Source of the DNA: Thermodesulfatator autotrophicus
GTDB taxonomy: Bacteria; Desulfobacterota; Thermodesulfobacteria; Thermodesulfobacteriales; Thermodesulfatatoraceae
Reading direction: 5' to 3'
Length of the DNA: 36,899 bases
Assembly: GCF_001642325.1 (NCBI RefSeq)
Contig: NZ_LSFI01000029.1
Coordinates: 1-36,899 of the forward strand
Shown here: piece after piece, positions 15,767 through 25,352 of the stretch
Numbering within the stretch: the stretch's first letter is position 1
Layout of the letters: every line of letters starts with the position of its first letter
Program-made: the position numbers and the translations under genes
Notes under the pieces: model-generated
The model's input: the letters and a program-made list of their open reading frames with translations, nothing else
The model's database searches: none
What the model was told of the DNA's origin: nothing

Positions 15767-17407
15767 ATGAAAATCGCTCTGGCACAGATTAACCCTACTA
15801 TAGGTTTTTTTCAGGAAAACGCCGATAAAATTCTGTCATTCGCCGAAGAAGCCAAAAAGCAAGGGGCAAGACTTGTAATTTTCCCGGAACTAAGCCTTTG
15901 TGGTTATCCACCAAGAGACTTATTGACCCGTAAAGACTTTAGAAAACGGATAGAAGATATCCTGGCCTATTTGAAAGAAGCTCTACCACGGGATATTACG
16001 GTAGTTCTTGGGCTTCCCCGGGCCAAAAATACTTCTGAAAAGTTGCCGCTGGAAAATCAGGCTCTGGTTATAGCTAATGGCGAAGAAGTGGTTTCTTATG
16101 GTAAGAATTTGCTTCCCCCTTACGATATTTTTGAAGAACCCCGGTATTTTAAGCCTTCTTATCAAACCATCTGCTTTTTACTAGATGGTTTAAGCTTTGG
16201 CTTGAGTATTTGTGAAGATGTCTGGCGGCTCCCTGGTTTTCTTGATTTTAACTATGAATTTGACCCTTTAGAAGGCCTGGCAGGCCGCCTTGAAATTCTT
16301 ATCACCATAACAGCCAGCCCTTATTTTGTTGGTAAAGCAGACCTTAGAAAAAAATTACTGGCTTTGCAGGCCAGGCGCCTGGGGAGTTATATCTTTTACG
16401 TTAACCAGGTAGGTGCACATGATCATCTACTTTTTGACGGCCAAAGTTTGGTGGTTTCGCCTGAAGGCAAAGTCCTGGCTGAGGCCAAAGACTTTGAAGA
16501 AGACCTGCTGATTTTTGACTTAAACACCAGAAAGCCGGTTAAACACCCTGTCTCCTCAAGCCAAACAGCAAGCCTTTTAAAGGCCCTGACTTTTGGTGTC
16601 AGAGAATATTTTAGAAAGACGGGCTTTAAGGGGGCTCTCATTGGTCTTTCTGGGGGAATTGATTCTTCGGTTACGGCGGTTATTGCTGTTGAGGCTTTAG
16701 GGGCTGAAAATGTTGTCGGGGTTTTAATGCCCTCGCCTTATACGAGTAAAGAAAGTAATGAAGATGCCCAAAAGCTCGCCCAGAACCTTGGTATTAAGAC
16801 ATTAACTGTTCCCATTTCAAAAACTTTTAATGCTCTTAGGCAGGAAATAGCTAATGCTCTTGGCCATGATACCAAAGGCCTTACCCAGGAAAACCTGCAA
16901 GCGAGACTCAGGGGCAATATCCTTATGGCCCTTGCCAATGAATTCAATTGCCTGGTTTTAAATACCGGGAACAAGAGCGAACTGGCGGTGGGATATTGCA
17001 CCCTTTATGGAGACACCTGTGGAGCCCTTTCGGTGCTGGGTGATGTGCTTAAAACCGATGTTTACGCTTTAGCCCGCGAAATAAACCGGGAAAAGGAGGT
17101 TATCCCCCTGCGGGTGCTTAAAAAACCTCCTTCAGCAGAGCTCCGGCCTGACCAAAAAGACGAAGACGACCTTCCACCCTATCGCCTTCTTGACCCAATA
17201 ATAAAGGCCTTTGTAGAAGAGGGGAAAAGTGCTGCTGAGATTGTATCTCAGGGATATCCCAAAGAAGTTGTGCGTGAGGTTCTCAGGCGCTTACGCCTTG
17301 AAGAATATAAGCGATGGCAGCTCCCACCCACTTTAAAAGTTAGCCCCAGGGCCTTTGGCTTTGGCTGGCGTTATCCTATAACCCACAAATTTACTTTTGA
17401 AGAGTAA
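15767..17407 (+). CDS. nadE: Glutamine-dependent NAD+ synthetase
   Basis: 546 residues with both domains of the long NadE form. The N-terminal nitrilase-type glutaminase (about 1-265) shows Glu41 (FPELSLCGYPPRDLL), Lys113 (GKNLLPPY) and Cys149 (LSICEDVW). The C-terminal synthetase has the ATP-pyrophosphatase loop SGGIDSS (295-301) and NTGNKSELAVGYCTLYGD. It amidates nicotinic acid adenine dinucleotide in the last step of NAD synthesis. It lies 45 bp after comB and has no visible ribosome site. It converges with the CPBP protease gene, and the stop codons abut. A separate NAD kinase gene is present at 30051-30851. Confidence 0.97.
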   Translation: MKIALAQINPTIGFFQENADKILSFAEEAKKQGARLVIFPELSLCGYPPRDLLTRKDFRKRIEDILAYLKEALPRDITVVLGLPRAKNTSEKLPLENQALVIANGEEVVSYGKNLLPPYDIFEEPRYFKPSYQTICFLLDGLSFGLSICEDVWRLPGFLDFNYEFDPLEGLAGRLEILITITASPYFVGKADLRKKLLALQARRLGSYIFYVNQVGAHDHLLFDGQSLVVSPEGKVLAEAKDFEEDLLIFDLNTRKPVKHPVSSSQTASLLKALTFGVREYFRKTGFKGALIGLSGGIDSSVTAVIAVEALGAENVVGVLMPSPYTSKESNEDAQKLAQNLGIKTLTVPISKTFNALRQEIANALGHDTKGLTQENLQARLRGNILMALANEFNCLVLNTGNKSELAVGYCTLYGDTCGALSVLGDVLKTDVYALAREINREKEVIPLRVLKKPPSAELRPDQKDEDDLPPYRLLDPIIKAFVEEGKSAAEIVSQGYPKEVVREVLRRLRLEEYKRWQLPPTLKVSPRAFGFGWRYPITHKFTFEE

Positions 17408-18058
17408 TTACCAGAATATCCACTGCCCGGTGAATAACACGTAAAGGCCAAGGCCTAGGTTGGTCACCACGTGGGAAAGAATGGGGCCCCATATATTTCT
17501 GGTGTAACAGAGCAAACTGCCATAAACTACTCCAGCCAAAAATCCCGGGAAAATACGGAAGTGCTCAAGGGCAAAAAGAATGGCTATGGTCCAAAAAGAA
17601 AAGTGGGTGTAAGCCCCAAGAGGCACCTTGTGAAAATCCTTATCAATCAGATAGCGCATAAGAAAAGAGCGCCAGAAAAGTTCTTCAAGTACGGGAACAA
17701 CTACCGCTGCACCAAAAAGCCTGATAATAATAAAACTCCAGGCCAGCCCAGGGGAAGATGTCTCTTCAAACGGGGAAACCACTCTGGGAGTGCCTATAGT
17801 GGGAAGGATTCCTTCGGCTCCAATCCAGCAAACCAAAACGAATAACCCACTTACTAAAGCTAAAAGGATTTCTTGAGCCTTTATGGAGGTGTAAAGTTCT
17901 ACGAATTTTCGGCGCCAATAAAACAACAAAAACCCTACTGAAAAGGTTTTTAAAGCGTAGAGATAAAAGTGAAATTTAGAGGGGATATAAGACCCCAGAA
18001 AAGTCAATGCTAAAAAAAGGCCAAAAGGGACGATATAATGTCTTGTTTTAGCCATCAT
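17408..18058 (-). CDS. CPBP-family intramembrane metalloprotease (CAAX-protease-like)
   Basis: 216 residues, mostly membrane helices. The CPBP/Abi motifs are intact: EELFWR with Glu125, Glu126 and Arg130, a later FALEHFR with His166, and LSHVVTN with His196. The N-terminal FYLYALKTFSVGFLLFYWRR segment recalls the CAAX-related protease subfamily linked to PEP-CTERM/exosortase loci, but no exosortase is visible here. It may process a membrane peptide. It is divergent from cobO with only 22 bp between starts, so its promoter must overlap cobO coding DNA. Confidence 0.88.
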   Translation of the reverse strand: MMAKTRHYIVPFGLFLALTFLGSYIPSKFHFYLYALKTFSVGFLLFYWRRKFVELYTSIKAQEILLALVSGLFVLVCWIGAEGILPTIGTPRVVSPFEETSSPGLAWSFIIIRLFGAAVVVPVLEELFWRSFLMRYLIDKDFHKVPLGAYTHFSFWTIAILFALEHFRIFPGFLAGVVYGSLLCYTRNIWGPILSHVVTNLGLGLYVLFTGQWIFW

Positions 18059-18080
18059 GCTATGTTAATCGGAGAAAATT

Positions 18081-18614
18081 ATGGTGAGCAATAGAAATTT
18101 TACAGGCTATGTGCAAGTCTATACTGGAAACGGCAAAGGCAAGACCACCGCGGCTCTAGGGCTTGCTCTTAGGGCTTTAGGGGCAGGGTTTAAGGTTTTT
18201 TTAGGGCAGTTTTTAAAAAGTGGCGAGTATAGCGAAATTAAAGCCCTTAAAAAGTTTGAGCCAGCCATAGAAGTATTCCAATTTGGGCGCGGCTGCTTTA
18301 TTAAAGGTAAACCCTCTGAAGAAGATATCCGCTTAGCTAAAGAGGGTTTTTCTCTTTGTCGGGAAAAGATTTTATCCGGTGAGTTTAATCTGGTCATTCT
18401 GGATGAACTTAATCTTGTTTTGCATTTTGGGCTTTTAGAATTAGACGCCGTATTGGAACTACTGAAGATACGTCCTAAACATATAGAAATCGTTATCACC
18501 GGGCGTTATGCCCCACCTGAACTTATACAGGCAGCTGACCTGGTTACTGAAATGCGCGAAATAAAGCACTATTACCAACAGGGGATTTTGGCCCGCCGGG
18601 GGATAGAAAAATAG
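18081..18614 (+). CDS. cobO: Corrinoid adenosyltransferase (CobO/BtuR type)
   Basis: 177 residues, standard length. The ATP-binding P-loop GNGKGKTT (16-23) opens the protein, and the family motifs ALRALGAGFKVFLGQFLK, LVILDELNLVLHFGLL and EIVITGRYAPPELIQAADLVTEM follow. It attaches the adenosyl group to cobalt of cob(I)alamin or its precursors. GGAGA lies just before the ATG. Together with the CobD-like gene it points to B12 synthesis or salvage, a need of many acetyl-CoA pathway and methyl-transfer organisms. It ends immediately next to the recR stop on the other strand. Confidence 0.96.
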   Translation: MVSNRNFTGYVQVYTGNGKGKTTAALGLALRALGAGFKVFLGQFLKSGEYSEIKALKKFEPAIEVFQFGRGCFIKGKPSEEDIRLAKEGFSLCREKILSGEFNLVILDELNLVLHFGLLELDAVLELLKIRPKHIEIVITGRYAPPELIQAADLVTEMREIKHYYQQGILARRGIEK

Positions 18615-19211
18615 CTAAAAATTTTGGCGGGCTTCTATCGCCCTTTTAAGGGTCATCTGGTCGGCGTAGCGTACATCCATGCCCATAGGTAGGCCACAAG
18701 CCAGACGAGTTACTTTAATAGGAACTTCTTTTAAAAGTTCTACAATATAAGCCGCGGTAGCTTCTCCTGAAACCGTGGGGGAAAGTGCCAGAACCACTTC
18801 TTTTATGTTTTCCTGCCTCAGGCGAGTTAAAAGCTCTGGTAAACGCAATTCTCTGGGGCCGATACCGTCTCTTGGGGAAAGAACACCGTGAAGGACATGA
18901 TAAAGCCCTTTATAGGCTCCGGCCCTTTCTATGGCCGAAAGGGCCGCTGGGTCTTCCACCACACAGAGGATGTCTTTTTCTCTTTGAGGGTCAAGGCAAA
19001 GCTGGCAAAATTCTTCAGTGGCCAGATTAAAACAGCGTTTACAAAGTTTTAACTTGCTTCGCATTTCAAGCAGGCTTTGTGCCAGCTCTTTTATCTCTTC
19101 TGAAGGACGAGAAAGTAAATAAAGGGCTAGCCTTGTAGCTGATTTTTCCCCAAGCCCTGGTAAAGCAGCCAGATTTTTGATAACCCGTTCAAGAACTTCT
19201 GGAAAGGCCAT
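18615..19211 (-). CDS. recR: Recombination mediator RecR
   Basis: 198 residues, normal length. The helix-hairpin-helix LAALPGLGEKSATRLALYLL is followed by a four-cysteine zinc finger (Cys57, Cys60, Cys69, Cys72) and a Toprim domain (ILCVVEDPAALSAIERAG to the ALSPTVSGEATAAYI block). A C-terminal Walker B-like VTRLACGLPMG completes the RecR pattern. RecR helps load RecA at gaps together with RecO and RecF. It lies 3 bp after ybaB in the dnaX-ybaB-recR cluster that is conserved across bacteria. Confidence 0.98.
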   Translation of the reverse strand: MAFPEVLERVIKNLAALPGLGEKSATRLALYLLSRPSEEIKELAQSLLEMRSKLKLCKRCFNLATEEFCQLCLDPQREKDILCVVEDPAALSAIERAGAYKGLYHVLHGVLSPRDGIGPRELRLPELLTRLRQENIKEVVLALSPTVSGEATAAYIVELLKEVPIKVTRLACGLPMGMDVRYADQMTLKRAIEARQNF

Positions 19212-19214
19212 GGT

Positions 19215-19526
19215 TTAAAACATTCCCGGGATCTTGAGGCCTCCGGTTATTTTGGCCATTTCCTGTTCTACCATTTCCTGGGAACGGCGTATCGCTTCGT
19301 TAACAGCGGCTACAATCAAGTCCTGAAGCATTTCTATGTCTTCAGGATTAACCACTTCAGGGTCAATTTTAATGGAAACAAGCTCCTGCCTGCCATTTAC
19401 TACCGCGGTAACCATACCCCCGCCTACCGTAGCCTCTACGGTTTTTTTGGCCAGCTCTTGCTGGAGCTCAGCCATCTTTTTCTGTATTTTTTGGACCTGT
19501 CGCATCAAACTTTGCATGTTTTGCAT
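19215..19526 (-). CDS. ybaB: YbaB/EbfC nucleoid-associated protein
   Basis: 103 residues. The helix LMRQVQKIQKKMAELQQELA is followed by VEATVGGGMVTAVVNGRQELVSIKIDPEVV, the family signature of this small dimeric DNA-binding protein. It lies 5 bp after dnaX and 3 bp before recR, the canonical order. It probably coats the nucleoid and may aid the RecR pathway. Confidence 0.97.
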   Translation of the reverse strand: MQNMQSLMRQVQKIQKKMAELQQELAKKTVEATVGGGMVTAVVNGRQELVSIKIDPEVVNPEDIEMLQDLIVAAVNEAIRRSQEMVEQEMAKITGGLKIPGMF

Positions 19527-19531
19527 TGATT

Positions 19532-21067
19532 CTACTCCTTTTCGTAAATTTTTACCTGGGCTACTCGTCCACCGAAAATTTTTAACGTTTCCTGGACAAT
19601 GGGCCTTTCTACCAGTTCTTGCCTTTTAGAAAAAGAAGTTTTCTGCGAAATAAAATTTAATTCAAGGGGTTTTTGCCAAAATTTTTGGGCCAAACGACTG
19701 AGGTTTGCCTGGGTTTCTTTGTCTTCCAGGAGGGGATGTTCAGCTATGTTAAGTACAAGTTTTTCTTGAGAGAAGTCAGGAGGCTCTGCTGTTTCTAAAA
19801 TAGCTCCTAAAGTGGGCTTTTCCTTTTTTATTTCAGCGATAAAAGTTTCCCAGCTTTTTCTAGTGGCAGGGACTTCAGCCTCAGAGGGCTTGTTTGCTTC
19901 TTTTTCTGGTTTTTGGCTAAGGTGTTCTCTGGAAGAAAGGTTTTTAAGCTCGTTTATTTTGGCAAATATTTCATCAAGGCTTACTACCTGCTTAATCTGG
20001 CAGGCCTTAGCCAACATAAGTTCAAAAGAAAGCTTTGGGACTGAACTGCGTCTTAAGGCTTCAAAACCCTGAAGCAGGGTCTGAAAAAAAAGAATTAATT
20101 CTTCTGTTTCAAGATCTAAAGATAGCGACCGAAGAGAGGAAAGTTCGCTTTCAGGGAGGTCAAGAGACAGGCGACCGCCAGAATTTTTAAGGGCCAAAAG
20201 GTTTCTAAAAAACTTCACCAGGTCTTCAGCCACGAAAAAAAGGTCCTGCCCTTCTTCGTAAGCCTGGTTAGCCAGGTGGAAACAGGTAGCAAGATCTCGG
20301 TTAATAATAGCTTTGGCAAGATTTTCAATGAGCTCTGGCCTGGAAATTCCTAAAAGTGCCTGGAGGTCAGCAGCTGTTTTTACTCCTGAAGAGATGGCCT
20401 GGTCAAGTAAAGATAAAGCATCTCGCACACTGCCTTCTGCCTCTCTCGCAATAATATTAAGGGCTTCTTCAGAAATATCAGCCCTTTCCCTGTGACAGAC
20501 GCCTTTCAAAAACGAAACTAAAATAGCCGGAGGCACACGCCGAAAATCATATTTCTGACAGCGAGAAAGAATAGTTACTGGTATTTTGTGAGGTTCTGTG
20601 GTGGCCAGAACGAACTTCACGCGCTCAGGCGGCTCTTCAAGGGTCTTGAGAAGGGCGTTAAAGGCCTCTCGGGTGAGCATATGAGCTTCGTCTATTATGT
20701 AAAATTTTACTTTGAGTTTAGCTGGTGGGAATTTTACGTTTTCTCTTAGCTCTCTAATTTCATCAATACCGCGGTTAGAGGCAGCGTCTATCTCCTGCAC
20801 GTCAATAGCTCGGCCAGAAGTAATTTCCTGGCAAACCTGACAGGAATTACAGGGTTCAGCCTGAGAAGGGGATTCACAGTTTATGGCTTTGGCTAAGATG
20901 CGGGCAATGGTAGTTTTCCCTACTCCTCTAATTCCAGAAAAGAGAAAGGCATGGGCCAGGCGCCCCTGTAAAAGAGCATTTTTAAGGGTTCGGACTACGT
21001 GTTCCTGGCCGACTACTTCGGAAAAAGTTTGCGGACGATATTTACGGGCTAAAACCAGGTAAGACAT
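19532..21067 (-). CDS. dnaX: DNA polymerase III subunits gamma/tau
   Basis: 511 residues, the clamp-loader ATPase. Walker A is GIRGVGKTT (45-53), the zinc site uses Cys64, Cys73, Cys76 and Cys79, Walker B is DEAH (126-129), and sensor 1 is in LATTEPHKIP. Domain III follows to about 365, then a Glu/Lys-rich linker and a short C-terminal domain, smaller than in E. coli tau. Codons 413-415 (ATA AAA AAG) contain the slippery heptamer A_AAA_AAG in the phase needed for -1 frameshifting, as in E. coli dnaX. The shifted frame stops 15 codons later, giving a 430-residue gamma-like form. First gene of the dnaX-ybaB-recR cluster. Confidence 0.98.
   Translation of the reverse strand: MSYLVLARKYRPQTFSEVVGQEHVVRTLKNALLQGRLAHAFLFSGIRGVGKTTIARILAKAINCESPSQAEPCNSCQVCQEITSGRAIDVQEIDAASNRGIDEIRELRENVKFPPAKLKVKFYIIDEAHMLTREAFNALLKTLEEPPERVKFVLATTEPHKIPVTILSRCQKYDFRRVPPAILVSFLKGVCHRERADISEEALNIIAREAEGSVRDALSLLDQAISSGVKTAADLQALLGISRPELIENLAKAIINRDLATCFHLANQAYEEGQDLFFVAEDLVKFFRNLLALKNSGGRLSLDLPESELSSLRSLSLDLETEELILFFQTLLQGFEALRRSSVPKLSFELMLAKACQIKQVVSLDEIFAKINELKNLSSREHLSQKPEKEANKPSEAEVPATRKSWETFIAEIKKEKPTLGAILETAEPPDFSQEKLVLNIAEHPLLEDKETQANLSRLAQKFWQKPLELNFISQKTSFSKRQELVERPIVQETLKIFGGRVAQVKIYEKE
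19823..19829 (-). other. Slippery heptamer A_AAA_AAG in dnaX
   Basis: On the coding strand the heptamer spans the last base of codon 413 and codons 414-415, in X_XXY_YYZ phase. A -1 shift reads 15 new codons beginning GGA AAA GCC and stops at TGA (19778-19776). I see only a weak candidate downstream stem (GGAG/CTCC) and no strong upstream Shine-Dalgarno-like stimulator. Confidence 0.55.
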
Positions 21068-21193
21068 GCCAATGATTTTAAATAGAAAAAAGCTTCTTTA
21101 CCAGGGGACAGGCAAAAATATTCTTGTTGCCTTTACCCTGGCCGATTAGGAAATTTTGTGGTTATAACTTAAAGGACTTTTTAAAGTTTTAAC

Positions 21194-21345
21194 TTATTAA
21201 TTAGAGCGTAAAACAGATGATAATTTTTGGGTTGTCATGGCGAGCGAAGCGAAGCAATCTTTATCCCGAGCAGTAGCGAAGGGATCAGAGATCGCCACGG
21301 CAACTACGTTGCCTCGCGATGACGCTCTGTAATGTAAAGAAATGC
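21194..21345. repeat. Interspersed repeat, long copy
   Basis: It matches 3434-3564 in the same orientation, with one additional internal stretch of about 17-20 bp (CAATCTTTATCCCGAGC) after the GCGAAGCGAAG core. AGAGCGT and ACGCTCT lie near its ends. The gap 21068-21483 holds this repeat and, at about 21355-21412, a further degenerate TGCGAG...CCCGCAATG stretch. No gene is visible in the gap. Confidence 0.8.
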
Positions 21346-21483
21346 AAAACCTATGTTGGATGCGCTACCTTGCGAGAAGGGTTGTTCTGGCTGCTGGTGC
21401 AGCCCGCAATGATAGTTTTTGTCTGTATGGGTGAAGCAGTCTTTAGAATATTTAGTTGAAATAAAACAGAATGGGAGGACTAA

Positions 21484-24123
21484 GTGAAAGAGCTACCAAA
21501 GGCCTATGACTTTCGCGGCGTAGAGGAAAAGTGGTATCGCTACTGGGAAGAAAAAGGTTTTTTAAAACCCAAGTTAGATCCAAAACGTCCGCGGTTTTCG
21601 GTGGTCATTCCGCCTCCTAATGTTACGGGAAAGCTTCACGTAGGCCATGCCTTAAACACCACTCTTCAGGATGTTATCGTTCGCTATAAACGCATGGACG
21701 GCTATGATACCCTCTGGGTTCCAGGGACAGACCATGCCGGCATTGCTACCCAGAATGTTGTAGAAAAGGCCCTGGCGAAAGAAGGCCTTTCACGGCATAA
21801 CCTTGGCCGGGAAAAGTTTTTAGAGCGTGTGTGGCAGTGGAAAGAGGAATACGGCGGAGCCATTATTGAACAGCTTAAGCGCCTTGGTTGTTCCTGCGAT
21901 TGGTCTCGCCTGCGTTTTACCATGGACGAAGGTCTATCTCGTGCTGTCCGTGAAGTCTTTGTCAGGCTTTGGGAAGAAGGCCTTATTTACCGTGGGGATT
22001 ATATTATTAACTGGTGCCCCCGTTGCCACACTGCCCTGGCAGACATTGAGGTAGAGCGCGAGCCAACTCCAGGGCACCTCTGGCATATACGCTATCCTCT
22101 GGCTGATGGTTCAGGCTATATCGTTGTAGCTACCACCCGGCCAGAGACCATGCTCGGAGATACCGCGGTGGCGGTAAATCCTGAAGATGAACGCTACCGT
22201 CATCTAATTGGCAAAAAGATTAAACTCCCGTTAATCGGCCGTGAAATTCCTGTAATTGCCGATAAAGAAGTTGATCCGGAGTTTGGTACAGGGGCTGTTA
22301 AAGTTACGCCAGCCCATGATTTTGCTGACTTTGAAATTGCCAGACGCCACGGCCTTCCTTTTGTAAAAGTCATGGACGAAGACGCCAGGATGACCAAAGA
22401 AGCAGGCCCTTACGCCGGGCTTGATCGTTTTGAAGCCCGCCAAAAAGTCGTGGAAGATTTAAAGGCTCAGGGTCTGCTTGAAAAGATAGAAGATTACGAA
22501 GTAGTCCTTGGCAAATGTTACCGTTGTGATGACATTGTTGAGCCTCTTCTTTCTAAGCAGTGGTTCGTCAAAATGAAGCCCCTGGCCACACCAGCCATTG
22601 CCGCGATTGAGCGCGGGTTTACCAGGCTTATCCCTGAGAACTGGAAAAACCTTTACTTTGACTGGATGTACAACATTAGAGACTGGTGTATCTCGCGCCA
22701 GATTTGGTGGGGGCACCGTATCCCCGCCTGGACCTGTAAAGATTGTGGAGAAATTACCGTCTCCCGTAACACGCCAGAGGCCTGTGCCCACTGCGGCTCA
22801 CAGAATATAAAGCAAGAAGAAGACGTGCTTGACACCTGGTTTTCTTCGGCTCTCTGGCCCTTTTCCACCCTTGGCTGGCCTGAAGATACTCCTGAACTGC
22901 GGCTTTATTATCCGACCTCTCTTCTTGTTACAAGCTTTGACATCCTCTTTTTCTGGGTAGCTCGTATGCTCATGATGGGCCTTCATTTTATGGGGGCCGT
23001 GCCTTTTCGTGATGTTTATGTCCACGCCCTGGTGCGCGACGAAAAAGGCCAGAAGATGAGCAAAAGCCGTGGCAACGTTATTGACCCGCTGATTATGATA
23101 GAAAAGTACGGCACTGATGCTTTTCGCTTTACTTTAGTGGCCCTGGCGGCCCAGGGACGAGATATAAAGCTTGCTGAATCACGCATAGAAGGTTATCGCC
23201 ACTTTGTAAACAAAATCTGGAACGCCGCCCGCTTTGTGCTCATGAACCTTGACGGCTTTGAAAAGATAGACTTGACCCAGGCAGAGCTTCCCAGGGAAAG
23301 CCTCTGGATTCTTTCAAGGCTTTCTAAAACCGTGGCTCAGGTGCGCCGGGCTCTTGATGAATACGAGTTTGACCAGGCAGCCCTTACAGCTTATCACTTC
23401 TTCTGGCACGAATTCTGCGATTGGTATGTAGAGATGTCCAAACGTTTTCTTAACGAAGGTGGTGAGGCCAGAAAACTTGCCCAGAATGTGCTGCTAGAGG
23501 TTTTAGAAACAAGCTTAAGGCTCCTTCATCCCTTTATGCCTTTTGTTACCGAAGAGATATGGCAGGCCCTTCCCCATGAAGGGGAATCAATTATGGTGGC
23601 TCCTTATCCTAAACCAGTCAAAGAGTTTGAAGACGAATCTGTAGAAGCGGAGCTTGAAAGAATAAAAGAGGCCATTGTGGCCATAAGGGCTATTAGAGCG
23701 GACTATAATATCCACCCCACTGCTGATATAAAAGCCATTTTCCGGGCAGAGAAAGAAGAAAGTTTGAGGCTTTTTGAGGAGTTTTCCCCGGTTATCAAAC
23801 AGTTAGCGCGCCTTTCTGAACTTGTATTACAAAAAGGTGGTGAGCGCCCCCACGGAGCCGCCCAGGCAGTGTTGTCTGAGGCTGAAATCTTTGTACCACT
23901 TGAAGGCCTGGTTGATATTGAAGCTGAGCTTAAGAAGCTCGCCAAAGAAGAAGCAAAGGTCTTAAAAGAGCTTTCCCGGGTGAAAAGTCGCCTTGAAAAC
24001 GAAGGCTTTCTTAAAAAAGCTCCCAAAGAGGTGATAGAGAAGGAAAGGGTCCGACGTAAAGAGCTTGAAGAAAAACTTGAAAAGATTCATGAAAACATGA
24101 AGCGCTTAAAGGAGCTTACCTAA
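21484..24123 (+). CDS. valS: Valyl-tRNA synthetase
   Basis: 879 residues, normal for bacterial ValRS. The class I motifs are HVGH (52-55, in [16 protein letters not shown]) and KMSKS (524-528). The editing (CP1) domain has the [15 protein letters not shown] block. A zinc-binding pattern lies in WTCKDCGE...CAHCGS, and the C-terminal coiled-coil arm (from about 810) is Lys/Glu-rich. It charges tRNA-Val and clears mischarged threonine. The start is GTG, chosen because a strong GGGAGGA site precedes it. The methionine adenosyltransferase gene begins on the base after the stop. I saw no T-box leader in the upstream gap. Confidence 0.98.
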   Translation: MKELPKAYDFRGVEEKWYRYWEEKGFLKPKLDPKRPRFSVVIPPPNVTGKLHVGHALNTTLQDVIVRYKRMDGYDTLWVPGTDHAGIATQNVVEKALAKEGLSRHNLGREKFLERVWQWKEEYGGAIIEQLKRLGCSCDWSRLRFTMDEGLSRAVREVFVRLWEEGLIYRGDYIINWCPRCHTALADIEVEREPTPGHLWHIRYPLADGSGYIVVATTRPETMLGDTAVAVNPEDERYRHLIGKKIKLPLIGREIPVIADKEVDPEFGTGAVKVTPAHDFADFEIARRHGLPFVKVMDEDARMTKEAGPYAGLDRFEARQKVVEDLKAQGLLEKIEDYEVVLGKCYRCDDIVEPLLSKQWFVKMKPLATPAIAAIERGFTRLIPENWKNLYFDWMYNIRDWCISRQIWWGHRIPAWTCKDCGEITVSRNTPEACAHCGSQNIKQEEDVLDTWFSSALWPFSTLGWPEDTPELRLYYPTSLLVTSFDILFFWVARMLMMGLHFMGAVPFRDVYVHALVRDEKGQKMSKSRGNVIDPLIMIEKYGTDAFRFTLVALAAQGRDIKLAESRIEGYRHFVNKIWNAARFVLMNLDGFEKIDLTQAELPRESLWILSRLSKTVAQVRRALDEYEFDQAALTAYHFFWHEFCDWYVEMSKRFLNEGGEARKLAQNVLLEVLETSLRLLHPFMPFVTEEIWQALPHEGESIMVAPYPKPVKEFEDESVEAELERIKEAIVAIRAIRADYNIHPTADIKAIFRAEKEESLRLFEEFSPVIKQLARLSELVLQKGGERPHGAAQAVLSEAEIFVPLEGLVDIEAELKKLAKEEAKVLKELSRVKSRLENEGFLKKAPKEVIEKERVRRKELEEKLEKIHENMKRLKELT

Positions 24124-25311
24124 ATGATAGTAGTTGAGTCTTTGGGAGAACAGGCGGTAGGTTCATTGAGCCTTGAAGTTTGTGAGAGAAAAGGCCTTGG
24201 GCATCCAGATACCATTTGTGACGCCCTGGCTGAAGAGTTTTCCCGGGCCCTTTGCCGTTTTTATCTGGAAAAACTTGGTTTTATTTTGCACCACAACGTG
24301 GATAAAGGCCTTCTTTTTGCAGGAAGAGCCCGTCCGGCCTTTGGCGGAGGTGAAGTGCTTGAACCTTTTGAAGTTTATCTCGTAGGTCGGGCTACTACTT
24401 CTTATAAAGACCTTCAAGTTCCTGTTGAAGAGCTTGCCGATGAAGTGGCCCGGGCCTGGTTTAGCAAACATTTTCACGCCCTTGATCCGGAAAAACACGT
24501 AAGAATTAAGGTCCTGGTAAGGCCAGGAGCCTCTGAGCTGGTGGAGTTGTTTCTAAAGTATCAACAGAAAGGGGTTCCCTTGGCCAATGATACTTCCATA
24601 GGGGTTGGCTTTGCGCCTCTGAGCCCACTGGAAAACCTGGTCCTTGAGGCAGAAAAGTTTCTTAACTCGCGTCTTAAAGAAAAACTACCCGCCGTTGGCG
24701 AAGATATAAAGGTCATGGGAGTGCGTGAAGGCCAAAGCTTTCGTCTTACAGTGGCCTGTGCGGCTATTGGCCGCTATCTTTCAGACCTTAACGACTACCT
24801 TGCCTGGAAAGAAGAGGTAAAGCAGGCTTTGATAGAAAATTTTGTTTCAGATTATCCAGAATTAGATATCTCCATAAACACCGCTGATGATACGGGAAAA
24901 GGGGACGTTTATCTTACGGTAACAGGCACTTCAGCTGAAGCTGGTGATGATGGGGAGGTAGGTCGTGGCAACAGGATAAACGGTTTAATCACTCCCTTCA
25001 GGCCCATGAGCCTAGAAGCCGCAGCTGGTAAAAACCCCATAAGCCACGTGGGAAAGATTTATAACTTATTGGCTCAAAAGATAGCGGCAAAGGTTATTTC
25101 TGAACTGGAATCTGTTAAGGAGGCTTATGTGGTTATTGTTAGCCGCATTGGTAGCCCTATTACTGAACCTCAAACACTCTCTTTGCGTTTAAGGGTTGAG
25201 GGGGATTTTACCAGAGCGGCTCTGTCAGCTAGAGAAATAGCTGAAGAGGAATTAAAAGGGGCTTCTTCCCTCTGGCGTGAAATCGTTGCCGGGAGGCTTG
25301 GCTGTTTTTAG
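24124..25311 (+). CDS. mat: Archaeal-type methionine adenosyltransferase
   Basis: 395 residues. The protein belongs to the archaeal MAT family (AdoMet_Synthase), which differs greatly from bacterial MetK. Marks are [24 protein letters not shown] near the N-terminus, [72 protein letters not shown] and [15 protein letters not shown]. It makes S-adenosylmethionine from ATP and methionine. The ATG directly follows the valS stop, with GGAG 8-12 bp upstream inside valS, so expression is coupled to valS. An archaeal-type enzyme in a bacterial operon indicates old transfer or retention in thermophilic lineages. Confidence 0.96.
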   Translation: MIVVESLGEQAVGSLSLEVCERKGLGHPDTICDALAEEFSRALCRFYLEKLGFILHHNVDKGLLFAGRARPAFGGGEVLEPFEVYLVGRATTSYKDLQVPVEELADEVARAWFSKHFHALDPEKHVRIKVLVRPGASELVELFLKYQQKGVPLANDTSIGVGFAPLSPLENLVLEAEKFLNSRLKEKLPAVGEDIKVMGVREGQSFRLTVACAAIGRYLSDLNDYLAWKEEVKQALIENFVSDYPELDISINTADDTGKGDVYLTVTGTSAEAGDDGEVGRGNRINGLITPFRPMSLEAAAGKNPISHVGKIYNLLAQKIAAKVISELESVKEAYVVIVSRIGSPITEPQTLSLRLRVEGDFTRAALSAREIAEEELKGASSLWREIVAGRLGCF

Positions 25312-25320
25312 ACAAAGAAA

Positions 25321-25344
25321 AGGGGCCCGTTTTGACAGGCCCTT
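25321..25344 (-). terminator. Intrinsic terminator between mat and the FKBP gene
   Basis: A 7-bp stem with one G-T pair (AGGGGCC / GGCCCTT) and a 10-base loop. On the minus strand it is followed by TTTCTTTGTC. It lies 8 bp past the FKBP stop and probably ends that transcript; the plus-strand side lacks a T-run. Confidence 0.6.
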
Positions 25345-25352
25345 CAGGTGTA

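Noticed and set aside
21068-21483. T-box or other riboswitch leader for valS
   Set aside because: I found no T-box motif or antiterminator; the gap is filled by the interspersed repeat and its degenerate relatives.
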